Shown piece after piece: positions 35,768 through 43,116 of a stretch of DNA of 53,996 bases. The DNA lies in NCBI GenBank assembly GCA_965602225.1, contig CBFCYE010000016.1, positions 1 through 53,996 on the forward strand, written 5' to 3'. Under the pieces are notes generated by a model, which ran no database searches, was not told the origin of the DNA, and saw only the letters and a program-made list of their open reading frames with translations. This stretch comes from Tenderia sp965602225. Lineage in GTDB: Bacteria > Pseudomonadota > Gammaproteobacteria > Tenderiales > Tenderiaceae. The stretch's first letter is position 1; each line of letters opens with the position of its first letter. Both the position numbers and the translations under genes were made by a program.

Positions 35768-36280
35768 TTAATTGCCAACATCGAATTCATGACCTCTTTT
35801 TCTAAAATATCCGCACATTTGGTTGGCAACATCCAAAAATAATTTAGCATTAATGCTGCCAACAAAGTCTACAATTTTACCTTTTCTGTACGATACATTG
35901 CCTTCAACTTTTTGTAATTTAGAACTGTAAAATTCATCATCAGAATGAGCGGCAGCTTGATCTCTATATTTTAGAATTTTCTCATGAACCTCAATCTTGT
36001 TACTATCGCCATCAAATACAATAGAAACATCAACATTAACTAATTTAGCAGAATTATTAGCGCCTTTGCTTTTTCTGAATGCACGACCATAAGAAACTAT
36101 TGCCGCAACTAGTAAACCTTCAATGTGGTCGTAATAAAATGAAATTCCTTTTTCTTTATCCTCTTCAGCAAGCTCAATACAAGCTTTTAAATATTTCGTA
36201 GCTTGTTCACAATCATCTGCATTTATATAACACCTATTAGCAATTAGTTCGTTATCTGGAGTTGATGTTACCTGTGTCAT
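35768..36280 (-). CDS. HEPN-like soluble protein, cassette gene (copy A)
   Basis: About 170 residues from the ATG at 36280 (MTQVTSTP); the GTG at 36304 is a longer alternative. It is soluble and mostly helical. The stretch KILKYRDQAAAHSDDEF (R106, H112) resembles the conserved Arg...His motif of HEPN-type helical proteins, but the spacing is one residue longer than the usual R-x4-H. No family is certain. Identical copy at 39724-40236. Confidence 0.65.
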   Translation of the reverse strand: MTQVTSTPDNELIANRCYINADDCEQATKYLKACIELAEEDKEKGISFYYDHIEGLLVAAIVSYGRAFRKSKGANNSAKLVNVDVSIVFDGDSNKIEVHEKILKYRDQAAAHSDDEFYSSKLQKVEGNVSYRKGKIVDFVGSINAKLFLDVANQMCGYFRKRGHEFDVGN

Positions 36281-36310
36281 AATTAATAACTGAACCTGTT
36301 TCACTAAAGC

Positions 36311-36415
36311 TTATAACGTTCGCGGTAAGCGGGAAATTGGAGCTTTGCGAGGCTTGTGGCATTCGCCACAAATGAGCAACGCGGAAATTTCTCCGCTTGA
36401 CCGCGCTTGTTATGT
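36311..36415 (-). repeat. attC site 12
   Basis: About 105 bp from TTATAAC to GTTATGT with the TTGTGGCATTCGCCACAA inner hairpin and CGCGGTAAGCGGGAAATT/AATTTCTCCGCTTGACCGCG arms. Confidence 0.92.
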
Positions 36416-36452
36416 GTTCATCCTGCACTAAAAATCTCGAACATTTTCCTTT

Positions 36453-37223
36453 TTATTTAGAAATAATTTCTTTCAGGTCATGTTTATTATCTTTTAACTT
36501 AGCAGCCAAAATAGATTGGCCTGCCGCCTCAAACTCTGCCAATTCATTTTCTATGACACCCGCCATAACGGCGCCTTCAGGCATATAAAGTCTTTGAAAT
36601 ACCATTGTCACCCTTAACTTATTGGCATAGGGAAATATCAACCGACATGAACTAGTATGCCCCGGCTTTCCTTGAGAATTACTACAAGACGAGAAGTACT
36701 TAACCACACCATTTTCAAGATATTCATAAAATATTCTACCTGTATTAATCTTGCCGGCCTTTCCAGTCTCTTCCCTAAACTTGTGCCAACCATGTGCTTC
36801 GAGATCAGAGGATTCTTCAACAAGCCTCCCCCCGCCCCATAAACTTTGAGGAAAACTTTGAAAACGCCCAGAAAACTTAGAGTCAGGATCTATTTCTTTC
36901 ACTGAAATGACTATTCGACGACCCCATCCACCAACTTTTGGATACATAAGATCTTGAACTTCTTCACTCCATGGTTGGGCATCAGGCGCCATGGCATGAA
37001 GGCTGATATGCGCTATCAATCCGTCACTTTTCCGGTGACCATAACCCTTAAGCCAGGTTTTATCTGGAATAAGGAATGCGGTGTCAGCAATGGGTATCCA
37101 GGTTTGACCATTGGCGCTCTCTACTAAGCTTGGCAAACCATTGTTACATCCCGCAACAGTCACTAAGAAAGTAGCTGCCATAAAAAATGGCAGGGAGGGA
37201 TAAAATATTAACCATTTTCTCAT
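36453..37223 (-). CDS. Hypothetical lipoprotein, cassette gene (copy A)
   Basis: A 256-residue protein with a lipoprotein signal (FFMAATFLVTVAGC, Cys26). The mature part is unrecognised; it contains the SSCSNSQGKPGHTSSC segment and a helical C-terminus. GGGAGGG precedes the ATG. In copy B the same gene is the first cassette, next to attI. Identical copy at 40409-41179. Confidence 0.72.
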   Translation of the reverse strand: MRKWLIFYPSLPFFMAATFLVTVAGCNNGLPSLVESANGQTWIPIADTAFLIPDKTWLKGYGHRKSDGLIAHISLHAMAPDAQPWSEEVQDLMYPKVGGWGRRIVISVKEIDPDSKFSGRFQSFPQSLWGGGRLVEESSDLEAHGWHKFREETGKAGKINTGRIFYEYLENGVVKYFSSCSNSQGKPGHTSSCRLIFPYANKLRVTMVFQRLYMPEGAVMAGVIENELAEFEAAGQSILAAKLKDNKHDLKEIISK

Positions 37224-37248
37224 TTTTCAACCCTCCCACCTCTACTAC

Positions 37249-37338
37249 ACATAACGTCGCAAATAAGCCGACCACCGGAGCACCGCGGAGGTGGGTCGGG
37301 CGAACGGGTGTGAGCGAACTTTATTTGCCTTGTTATGC
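37249..37338 (-). repeat. attC site 13 (duplication junction)
   Basis: About 90 bp from ACATAAC to GTTATGC. This is the copy B version of attC 7, and its cut point is the A/B junction. The bases left of the cut match the 5' end of the cassette at 36453, as expected for site-specific joining. Confidence 0.94.
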
Positions 37339-37677
37339 GTAGTACTTGTTACGCTTTATCAATTTCTCAATGTTCTTATACATAGCTACTGCTGCAGGTC
37401 CGGTTAATATCATCGCCAATATAAATACTGAAATATATGGATCATCTCCTTCACCAGAGAAGTTATGAGGCATATGAGTGACTATCCAAAGCATGCCTAC
37501 GAATCCAGATGCTCCGGTTAGAGCAATAAAAAGTATCAGGAACATTCTCCAAAACAGTTCTACCTTTTCAGCAATGCTACTTAGATATGAAATAATAACC
37601 ACCGAGAAAAACGATACCCCAACAACCCCGAACCCAATAGCCCAGTATTCATATACTAAATTCCAGTCAATATTCAT
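37333..37677 (-). CDS. Three-TM membrane protein, cassette gene (copy B)
   Basis: Residue-for-residue identical to the protein at 33377-33721: 114 residues, three predicted helices. Sixth cassette from attI. Confidence 0.75.
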   Translation of the reverse strand: MNIDWNLVYEYWAIGFGVVGVSFFSVVIISYLSSIAEKVELFWRMFLILFIALTGASGFVGMLWIVTHMPHNFSGEGDDPYISVFILAMILTGPAAVAMYKNIEKLIKRNKYYA

Positions 37678-37733
37678 GTATTTCCACTAACTATTACGAG
37701 CACAACCCAAACAATTTGCAACACGCCATGTAC

Positions 37734-37823
37734 GCATAACGTCGCAAATAAGCCGCCTGCCGGAGCACTGCGGAGGCAGGTCGGGCGAACGGGAGTGAGC
37801 GAACTTTATTTGCCTTGTTAGAG
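37734..37823 (-). repeat. attC site 14 (copy of 8)
   Basis: Same sequence as attC 8, offset 3956 bp. Confidence 0.92.
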
Positions 37824-38126
37824 CTCATCTTTATCAACAAGCTCATAAGTTGCATATTTTTTATCAGCACCTTTTACAACCCTGCATTTAACTACAATAT
37901 CTTTTCTATCTACTCGCCACATGCCTTCTACAAACAAAATATTACCCTCACTCCACCAGGATGCAGTCCAGTTATAAGGAGTTTTTTCTATTGATGCGAA
38001 GTGATTTTCACTCTCACTTTTACACCATGACTTTAATTCCATAGCGTATTTGATAGGAATGTCTTCATCATGTGCACTGGCAGAAAAACCAATTAATGCA
38101 AGAATCAAATAAATTGAATATTTCAT
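37818..38126 (-). CDS. Small exported protein, cassette gene (copy B)
   Basis: Identical to the protein at 33862-34170, with the same signal peptide. Fifth cassette from attI. Confidence 0.72.
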   Translation of the reverse strand: MKYSIYLILALIGFSASAHDEDIPIKYAMELKSWCKSESENHFASIEKTPYNWTASWWSEGNILFVEGMWRVDRKDIVVKCRVVKGADKKYATYELVDKDEL

Positions 38127-38148
38127 AATCTCTTTATCACTCATTGAG

Positions 38149-38260
38149 CTCTAACGTCACCAATGAGGGGCAAGCCGTAGTGGGGATTTTTTTGTGCTAG
38201 CTCTTTCAGCACAAAAATAGCACCGCGGAGGTTTGTCCCTCTCAATTGGTTTTGTTAGCC
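38149..38260 (-). repeat. attC site 15 (copy of 9)
   Basis: Same sequence as attC 9, offset 3956 bp. Confidence 0.92.
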
Positions 38261-38270
38261 CTATTTAAAA

Positions 38271-38981
38271 CTACTTATTCTCTGAGTCTTCTGACTCATT
38301 AATAATAAATACTATTGAACCAACAATTAAAGCACCATTTAGTACGATACACAGATCCATTATCTGATCATATATAAAAATCATATTAAGCGAGACCAAA
38401 CAACATAGGCACCAGCCAAATAAGTGGAGCACTCTCAACCACTTGTATATAGTTCGTGCAGCATTTTCCGTCACGAACCTTGATATATCATCATTTGGGT
38501 CAGATTTGGATAACCTAATTATTTTTGCTAATTTTGAGTTATTTATTTTGCAGATAAGCGACATCGGAGAGGCAAACTCTTCCCTTAATTCTTTACCAGC
38601 TTCTAGGTGGCACAGAATCATTGATAAAAAGTACACCTGATGTACACGATAGTAGGTGGTTCTCTTCCAGCATGTGTTGCATATGAAACCTGCTAAAGAG
38701 ATCATAAGAAGCGTGACACTATGCTCCCAGCCAGGAATAGATGAACTTTTTATCCAAGCAGGCAATATCTCGACAAACTTAACAAATGCTAAACCTCCTA
38801 GCGCTATACTAACCCCAAGAAAAAACCGTCTATTGTGAGAAAGCAAATTATTATGGGTAGCAACTAATGTTGCTATGTACCCAAGAATTGGCTTCTCAAA
38901 GTTACGAGTACGCTTATATTCTCCCTCAGAGTCTTTAAATAGTTCTAATACTGTTTCAATTGAATCTATAGATTTTTCCAT
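38271..38981 (-). CDS. Four-TM membrane protein, cassette gene (copy B)
   Basis: Identical to the 236-residue protein at 34315-35025. Fourth cassette from attI. Confidence 0.7.
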   Translation of the reverse strand: MEKSIDSIETVLELFKDSEGEYKRTRNFEKPILGYIATLVATHNNLLSHNRRFFLGVSIALGGLAFVKFVEILPAWIKSSSIPGWEHSVTLLMISLAGFICNTCWKRTTYYRVHQVYFLSMILCHLEAGKELREEFASPMSLICKINNSKLAKIIRLSKSDPNDDISRFVTENAARTIYKWLRVLHLFGWCLCCLVSLNMIFIYDQIMDLCIVLNGALIVGSIVFIINESEDSENK

Positions 38982-39016
38982 ATTAAGAACTCGCCTGGTA
39001 AATTCACGAATTTAGG

Positions 39017-39129
39017 GGCTAACGTTCGCCATAACCGGAATTTTGTAGTGTTGTTTAAATTGGGCTAGGCTTTATTTGCCCAATTTAAACAACGCGGAAA
39101 AATGTCCGAGTTTATGGCGCTTGTTATGC
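39017..39129 (-). repeat. attC site 16 (copy of 10)
   Basis: Same sequence as attC 10, offset 3956 bp. Confidence 0.92.
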
Positions 39130-39131
39130 CA

Positions 39132-39599
39132 TTATTCTTCACACGTATAAATTGTAAGACTTTCACTAACCAAGACCTCTCTTTCAGTGGGTATGTACAC
39201 AAACTGATAGGGGTTTGTCAGGGCTTGAGTAACAACGCAATTCTGGCCCGGCTTACTAAGATTTACATTTGCTGTAATATGAGCTTCAAAAACATCGATT
39301 GAATCCAAACCTATAGAATACCCCCCAGTATTTCTCTGCCCCATATCCATTAATAGGACCCTGCCTTTATCAAAATCGATTTCCGCAGGAACATCACTTG
39401 TGTAGTTTGCTAGTTCTTCATTATAGTCAGCTTGACTTGTTATTATCTTTAATTGTTTTTTTGTGTAAGTACCACTATTAGTATAAAAGCCTTGTTTAAG
39501 CTGTTGAGCTTCTGTCTCTGGTAATGGGCTTTCCGCATTCGAATTTTCGACACAACCTGATAGCGATAAAATTGTGCACAGTAAAATTATATTTCTCAT
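39132..39599 (-). CDS. PrcB-like lipoprotein, cassette gene (copy B)
   Basis: Identical to the 155-residue lipoprotein at 35176-35643. Third cassette from attI. Confidence 0.75.
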   Translation of the reverse strand: MRNIILLCTILSLSGCVENSNAESPLPETEAQQLKQGFYTNSGTYTKKQLKIITSQADYNEELANYTSDVPAEIDFDKGRVLLMDMGQRNTGGYSIGLDSIDVFEAHITANVNLSKPGQNCVVTQALTNPYQFVYIPTEREVLVSESLTIYTCEE

Positions 39600-39614
39600 T
39601 CGCTGACCTTTTGG

Positions 39615-39720
39615 GCATAACGTCGCAAATCACCGGCAAATTGGAGTGACGTGAGGATTGTGGCATTCGCCACAAACGAACGTTGCGGAAATTTGTCCGC
39701 GTGAATTTGCCTTGTTATAA
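39615..39720 (-). repeat. attC site 17 (copy of 11)
   Basis: Same sequence as attC 11, offset 3956 bp. Confidence 0.92.
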
Positions 39721-39723
39721 GAT

Positions 39724-40236
39724 TTAATTGCCAACATCGAATTCATGACCTCTTTTTCTAAAATATCCGCACATTTGGTTGGCAACATCCAAAAATAATT
39801 TAGCATTAATGCTGCCAACAAAGTCTACAATTTTACCTTTTCTGTACGATACATTGCCTTCAACTTTTTGTAATTTAGAACTGTAAAATTCATCATCAGA
39901 ATGAGCGGCAGCTTGATCTCTATATTTTAGAATTTTCTCATGAACCTCAATCTTGTTACTATCGCCATCAAATACAATAGAAACATCAACATTAACTAAT
40001 TTAGCAGAATTATTAGCGCCTTTGCTTTTTCTGAATGCACGACCATAAGAAACTATTGCCGCAACTAGTAAACCTTCAATGTGGTCGTAATAAAATGAAA
40101 TTCCTTTTTCTTTATCCTCTTCAGCAAGCTCAATACAAGCTTTTAAATATTTCGTAGCTTGTTCACAATCATCTGCATTTATATAACACCTATTAGCAAT
40201 TAGTTCGTTATCTGGAGTTGATGTTACCTGTGTCAT
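39724..40236 (-). CDS. HEPN-like soluble protein, cassette gene (copy B)
   Basis: Identical to the protein at 35768-36280. Second cassette from attI. Confidence 0.65.
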   Translation of the reverse strand: MTQVTSTPDNELIANRCYINADDCEQATKYLKACIELAEEDKEKGISFYYDHIEGLLVAAIVSYGRAFRKSKGANNSAKLVNVDVSIVFDGDSNKIEVHEKILKYRDQAAAHSDDEFYSSKLQKVEGNVSYRKGKIVDFVGSINAKLFLDVANQMCGYFRKRGHEFDVGN

Positions 40237-40266
40237 AATTAATAACTGAACCTGTTTCACTAAAGC

Positions 40267-40371
40267 TTATAACGTTCGCGGTAAGCGGGAAATTGGAGCT
40301 TTGCGAGGCTTGTGGCATTCGCCACAAATGAGCAACGCGGAAATTTCTCCGCTTGACCGCGCTTGTTATGT
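40267..40371 (-). repeat. attC site 18 (copy of 12)
   Basis: Same sequence as attC 12, offset 3956 bp. The attC nearest to the integrase. Confidence 0.92.
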
Positions 40372-40408
40372 GTTCATCCTGCACTAAAAATCTCGAACAT
40401 TTTCCTTT

Positions 40409-41179
40409 TTATTTAGAAATAATTTCTTTCAGGTCATGTTTATTATCTTTTAACTTAGCAGCCAAAATAGATTGGCCTGCCGCCTCAAACTCTGCCAATT
40501 CATTTTCTATGACACCCGCCATAACGGCGCCTTCAGGCATATAAAGTCTTTGAAATACCATTGTCACCCTTAACTTATTGGCATAGGGAAATATCAACCG
40601 ACATGAACTAGTATGCCCCGGCTTTCCTTGAGAATTACTACAAGACGAGAAGTACTTAACCACACCATTTTCAAGATATTCATAAAATATTCTACCTGTA
40701 TTAATCTTGCCGGCCTTTCCAGTCTCTTCCCTAAACTTGTGCCAACCATGTGCTTCGAGATCAGAGGATTCTTCAACAAGCCTCCCCCCGCCCCATAAAC
40801 TTTGAGGAAAACTTTGAAAACGCCCAGAAAACTTAGAGTCAGGATCTATTTCTTTCACTGAAATGACTATTCGACGACCCCATCCACCAACTTTTGGATA
40901 CATAAGATCTTGAACTTCTTCACTCCATGGTTGGGCATCAGGCGCCATGGCATGAAGGCTGATATGCGCTATCAATCCGTCACTTTTCCGGTGACCATAA
41001 CCCTTAAGCCAGGTTTTATCTGGAATAAGGAATGCGGTGTCAGCAATGGGTATCCAGGTTTGACCATTGGCGCTCTCTACTAAGCTTGGCAAACCATTGT
41101 TACATCCCGCAACAGTCACTAAGAAAGTAGCTGCCATAAAAAATGGCAGGGAGGGATAAAATATTAACCATTTTCTCAT
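40409..41179 (-). CDS. Hypothetical lipoprotein, first cassette gene (copy B)
   Basis: Identical to the 256-residue lipoprotein at 36453-37223. It is the cassette next to attI, so it should be the most strongly expressed from a Pc promoter. Confidence 0.72.
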   Translation of the reverse strand: MRKWLIFYPSLPFFMAATFLVTVAGCNNGLPSLVESANGQTWIPIADTAFLIPDKTWLKGYGHRKSDGLIAHISLHAMAPDAQPWSEEVQDLMYPKVGGWGRRIVISVKEIDPDSKFSGRFQSFPQSLWGGGRLVEESSDLEAHGWHKFREETGKAGKINTGRIFYEYLENGVVKYFSSCSNSQGKPGHTSSCRLIFPYANKLRVTMVFQRLYMPEGAVMAGVIENELAEFEAAGQSILAAKLKDNKHDLKEIISK

Positions 41180-41204
41180 TTTTCAACCCTCCCACCTCTA
41201 CTAC

Positions 41205-41217
41205 ACATAACAGTGAG
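41205..41217 (-). other. attI core recombination point
   Basis: The ACATAAC core (41205-41211) joins the first cassette to the integron platform; on the - strand it reads G^TTATGT. Everything to the right (CAGTGAG...) is platform sequence and is not repeated at other cassette junctions. The full extent of attI cannot be defined by eye. Confidence 0.8.
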
Positions 41218-41218
41218 T

Positions 41219-41260
41219 AGACCCCAAAGTGGGGTAATTAATTACCCCACTTTGGGGTCT
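41219..41260. repeat. 42-bp perfect palindrome beside attI
   Basis: A perfect inverted repeat without loop, running outward from TAATTAATTA through CCCCAC and TTTGGGGTC. It lies 8 bases from the attI cut. It would be transcribed in the leader of any Pc-driven cassette mRNA. No T-run follows on either strand, so a simple intrinsic terminator is unlikely. Confidence 0.9.
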
Positions 41261-41326
41261 TTCCTTCGGCACAGTTTATATCCTTTTTATAAGGCCTCAC
41301 AAAACACTAACATCCCCTATAAATTT

Positions 41327-41332
41327 ATTCTA
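41327..41332 (-). promoter_or_regulatory. Possible Pc extended -10 box
   Basis: On the - strand, TGATAGAAT fits an extended -10 element (TGnTAnAAT) directed toward the cassettes. No good -35 was found. A weak candidate only for the cassette promoter; 41261-41440 otherwise shows nothing I can name. Confidence 0.35.
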
Positions 41333-41440
41333 TCAATCTCAATAAGTTAGACGTACTCTACATTCCTGACTATTACACTTTTAGTTACAGACACGTTGAT
41401 ATTGAAAGTGGCAATTACGACAAAATGGCGATATCGCAAC

Positions 41441-41468
41441 TTGACTGTATAACCTGCCATGCTACTGT
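41441..41468 (+). promoter_or_regulatory. Putative intI promoter
   Basis: TTGACT (41441-41446) as -35, then a 16-base spacer and TACTGT (41463-41468) as a weak -10. The LexA box overlaps the -10, which fits a repressed promoter. Assigned by eye. Confidence 0.5.
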
Positions 41469-41480
41469 ATATAAACACAG
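41465..41480. promoter_or_regulatory. LexA box of the integrase gene
   Basis: CTGTATATAAACACAG fits the gammaproteobacterial LexA operator (CTGT-N8-ACAG) exactly at its fixed positions. It ends 22 bases before the preferred intI start. SOS control of integron integrases is established in Vibrio and class 1 integrons, so the same is expected here. Confidence 0.85.
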
Positions 41481-41502
41481 CTTATATTTATGTGGTGGGC
41501 AT

Positions 41503-42492
41503 ATGCCAGGCAAATACTCTTCACCTTTTCTTGATTCTATGCGCGCTGTTTTTCGCACGATGCACTACAGCATTAGAACCGAGCGTTCTTATATTGATTG
41601 GACCAAGCGCTTTATTCTGTTTCATGACAAGCGGCATCCTCGTGAAATGGGCGGTGTTGAGATAAGCCAGTTTCTCACTTATCTGGCGGTTAAACGTAAT
41701 GTTTCACCTGCCACTCAAAACCAGGCCTTGAATGCGCTGGTGTTTTTATACAAGCATGTTTTGAATCAACCATTAGAAGATATTCAGGGTGCTGTGCGAG
41801 CTAAGAAAAAAACAAAACTGCCGACGGTGCTAACTAATGATGAGGTGAGCAATCTTCTACGCCAGCTGAGCGGCCCACACTGGTTAGCTGCGTGCCTGAT
41901 GTATGGTTCTGGCTTGCGGTTAATGGAGTGTTTACGTCTGCGCGTGTTGAACCTGGACTTTGATCGCAAGGCAATCTTTGTGATGAACGGCAAGGGTGGT
42001 AAGGACCGTATTGTCACCCTGGCTGATCAGCTGTTAATACCTTTAAAGCGCCACTTGCAGAATGTGAAAAATCTGCATGAGAAAGATTTAGCCGATGGTT
42101 TTGGCGAGGTGTATTTACCTTATGCACTTGAACGTAAATATCCTAACGCTGCCAAGCAGTGGCATTGGCAGTATGTTTTTCCTGCTAGTGCACGTGGACC
42201 TGACCCACACACCGGTACTATTCGACGTCATCATGTGCACGAAAAGACTGTGCAGCGAGCAATCAAGTTTGCGGTGCGTGGTGCCGGGATTAATAAACCG
42301 GCCAGCTGTCACACTCTGCGGCATTCATTCGCTACACACTTGCTGGAGCGCGGTGCCGACATTCGCACCGTGCAAGAGCAACTTGGCCATAAAGATGTAA
42401 AGACTACTCAAATTTATACGCATGTATTGAATCGCGGTGGTAATGCAGTAATTAGTCCACTCAGCGCTTTATTACCAGCAGCAGAGATTTAA
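41503..42492 (+). CDS. intI: Integron integrase (IntI-type tyrosine recombinase)
   Basis: A 329-residue tyrosine recombinase from the ATG at 41503. Core residues are intact: R139 in YGSGLRLMECLRLR, H270-x-x-R273 in CHTLRHSFATHLL, H296 in LGHKDVKTT and the nucleophile Y305 in QIYTHVLN. The integron-specific insertion (about residues 203-250) is present, with YALERKYPNA and TGTIRRHHVHEKTVQRA. It should join attC and attI sites. The frame extends to 41425, but the LexA box and promoter lie in that stretch, so the later start is better. Its stop abuts the ubiX stop. Nothing suggests inactivation. Confidence 0.97.
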   Translation: MPGKYSSPFLDSMRAVFRTMHYSIRTERSYIDWTKRFILFHDKRHPREMGGVEISQFLTYLAVKRNVSPATQNQALNALVFLYKHVLNQPLEDIQGAVRAKKKTKLPTVLTNDEVSNLLRQLSGPHWLAACLMYGSGLRLMECLRLRVLNLDFDRKAIFVMNGKGGKDRIVTLADQLLIPLKRHLQNVKNLHEKDLADGFGEVYLPYALERKYPNAAKQWHWQYVFPASARGPDPHTGTIRRHHVHEKTVQRAIKFAVRGAGINKPASCHTLRHSFATHLLERGADIRTVQEQLGHKDVKTTQIYTHVLNRGGNAVISPLSALLPAAEI

Positions 42493-43116
42493 TTACTCAC
42501 CCCAGCGTGGCAGTAAGTCATGCTCGACATCAAGTTGATCAAGTATGCGGGCAACAACGAAATCCACCAGGTCTTGTATTGATGTTGGGTTTTGATAAAA
42601 GCCAGGATTGGCCGGTAGGATGGTGACGCCGAGGCGGGCGAGTTTTAAGCTGTTTTCTAAATGAATTGCTGACAGCGGTGTTTCGCGGTGCACCAGAATT
42701 AATTTGTTGTTTTCTTTTATGGCGACATCGGCAGCGCGTTCCATTAAATCAGAACTAGTGCCATTGGCAGTGGCCGATAGAAAGGCGCTGGTGCAGGGGC
42801 AAACCACCATGGCACGTGGCGCGCCGGAACCACTGGCAACCGGTGAGGCCCACTGCTCTTTGCCCCACACATGTAACTGACCTTCGTTTGCTTTATATAA
42901 CTGTGTTAGCTGTTGTTGCATTTCAGCTGGTGTGCCTGAAATCTTTACATCGGTTTCCATGGCGATAACGATCTGTGCCGCTTTGGAAATCATCAAGTGA
43001 ATTTGCTCACCGGCGTCTATCAAACACTGTAATATTCGCAGACCATAGGCGGCTCCGGATGCGCCGGTCATTGCCAGGGCGATACTGTTTTTTGTGCCGC
43101 TGGTGCTTGCGCTCAC
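42493..43116 (-). CDS. ubiX: Flavin prenyltransferase UbiX
   Basis: A 207-residue flavoprotein that makes prenylated FMN for UbiD, used in ubiquinone synthesis. Recognised by ALAMTGASGAAYGLRILQ, CPCTSAFLSATANGTSSDLMERAADV and LVHRETPLSAIHLENSLKLARLGVTILPANPGFY. Its start overlaps mpl by 4 bases, so it is the downstream gene of an mpl-ubiX operon. The last codon adjoins the intI stop with no gap. Confidence 0.95.
   Translation of the reverse strand: MSASTSGTKNSIALAMTGASGAAYGLRILQCLIDAGEQIHLMISKAAQIVIAMETDVKISGTPAEMQQQLTQLYKANEGQLHVWGKEQWASPVASGSGAPRAMVVCPCTSAFLSATANGTSSDLMERAADVAIKENNKLILVHRETPLSAIHLENSLKLARLGVTILPANPGFYQNPTSIQDLVDFVVARILDQLDVEHDLLPRWGE

Larger units (their letters stand above)
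33299..37254. repeat. Tandem duplication, copy A (3956 bp, six cassettes)
   Basis: This block and 37255-41210 read as the same sequence. The encoded proteins are identical residue for residue. Both ends of each copy fall between AA and C of the attC core site, the integrase cut position. Copy A is the copy distal to attI. Confidence 0.97.
37255..41210. repeat. Tandem duplication, copy B (3956 bp, next to attI)
   Basis: Second copy of 33299-37254, offset 3956 bp. It ends at 41210, immediately before the attI side sequence CAGTGAG. No sequence difference was noticed on reading. Confidence 0.97.
28387..42492. mobile_element. Chromosomal integron with 18 cassettes
   Basis: The element holds an integron integrase on the + strand at its right end, an attI region at about 41211, and 18 tandem cassettes to the left, all with genes on the - strand and each ending in an attC. 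It is not flanked by visible transposases. It sits between the yajD/SLATT-like region and ubiX. The cassettes have lower GC than the flanks. The layout is the standard one for a sedentary integron, with intI divergent from its array. Confidence 0.97.

Noticed and set aside
28387..41210. CRISPR array
   Set aside because: The repeats are 90-113 bp with inverted-repeat structure and gene-length spacers, which are attC sites.
33299..41210. Duplication caused by an IS element or a phage
   Set aside because: No transposase, terminal repeats or target duplication; the boundaries are integrase cut positions.
41425..41502. Longer N-terminus for IntI
   Set aside because: The stretch contains the promoter -35/-10 and LexA box, and IntI family members start near MPGKYSS-like residues.
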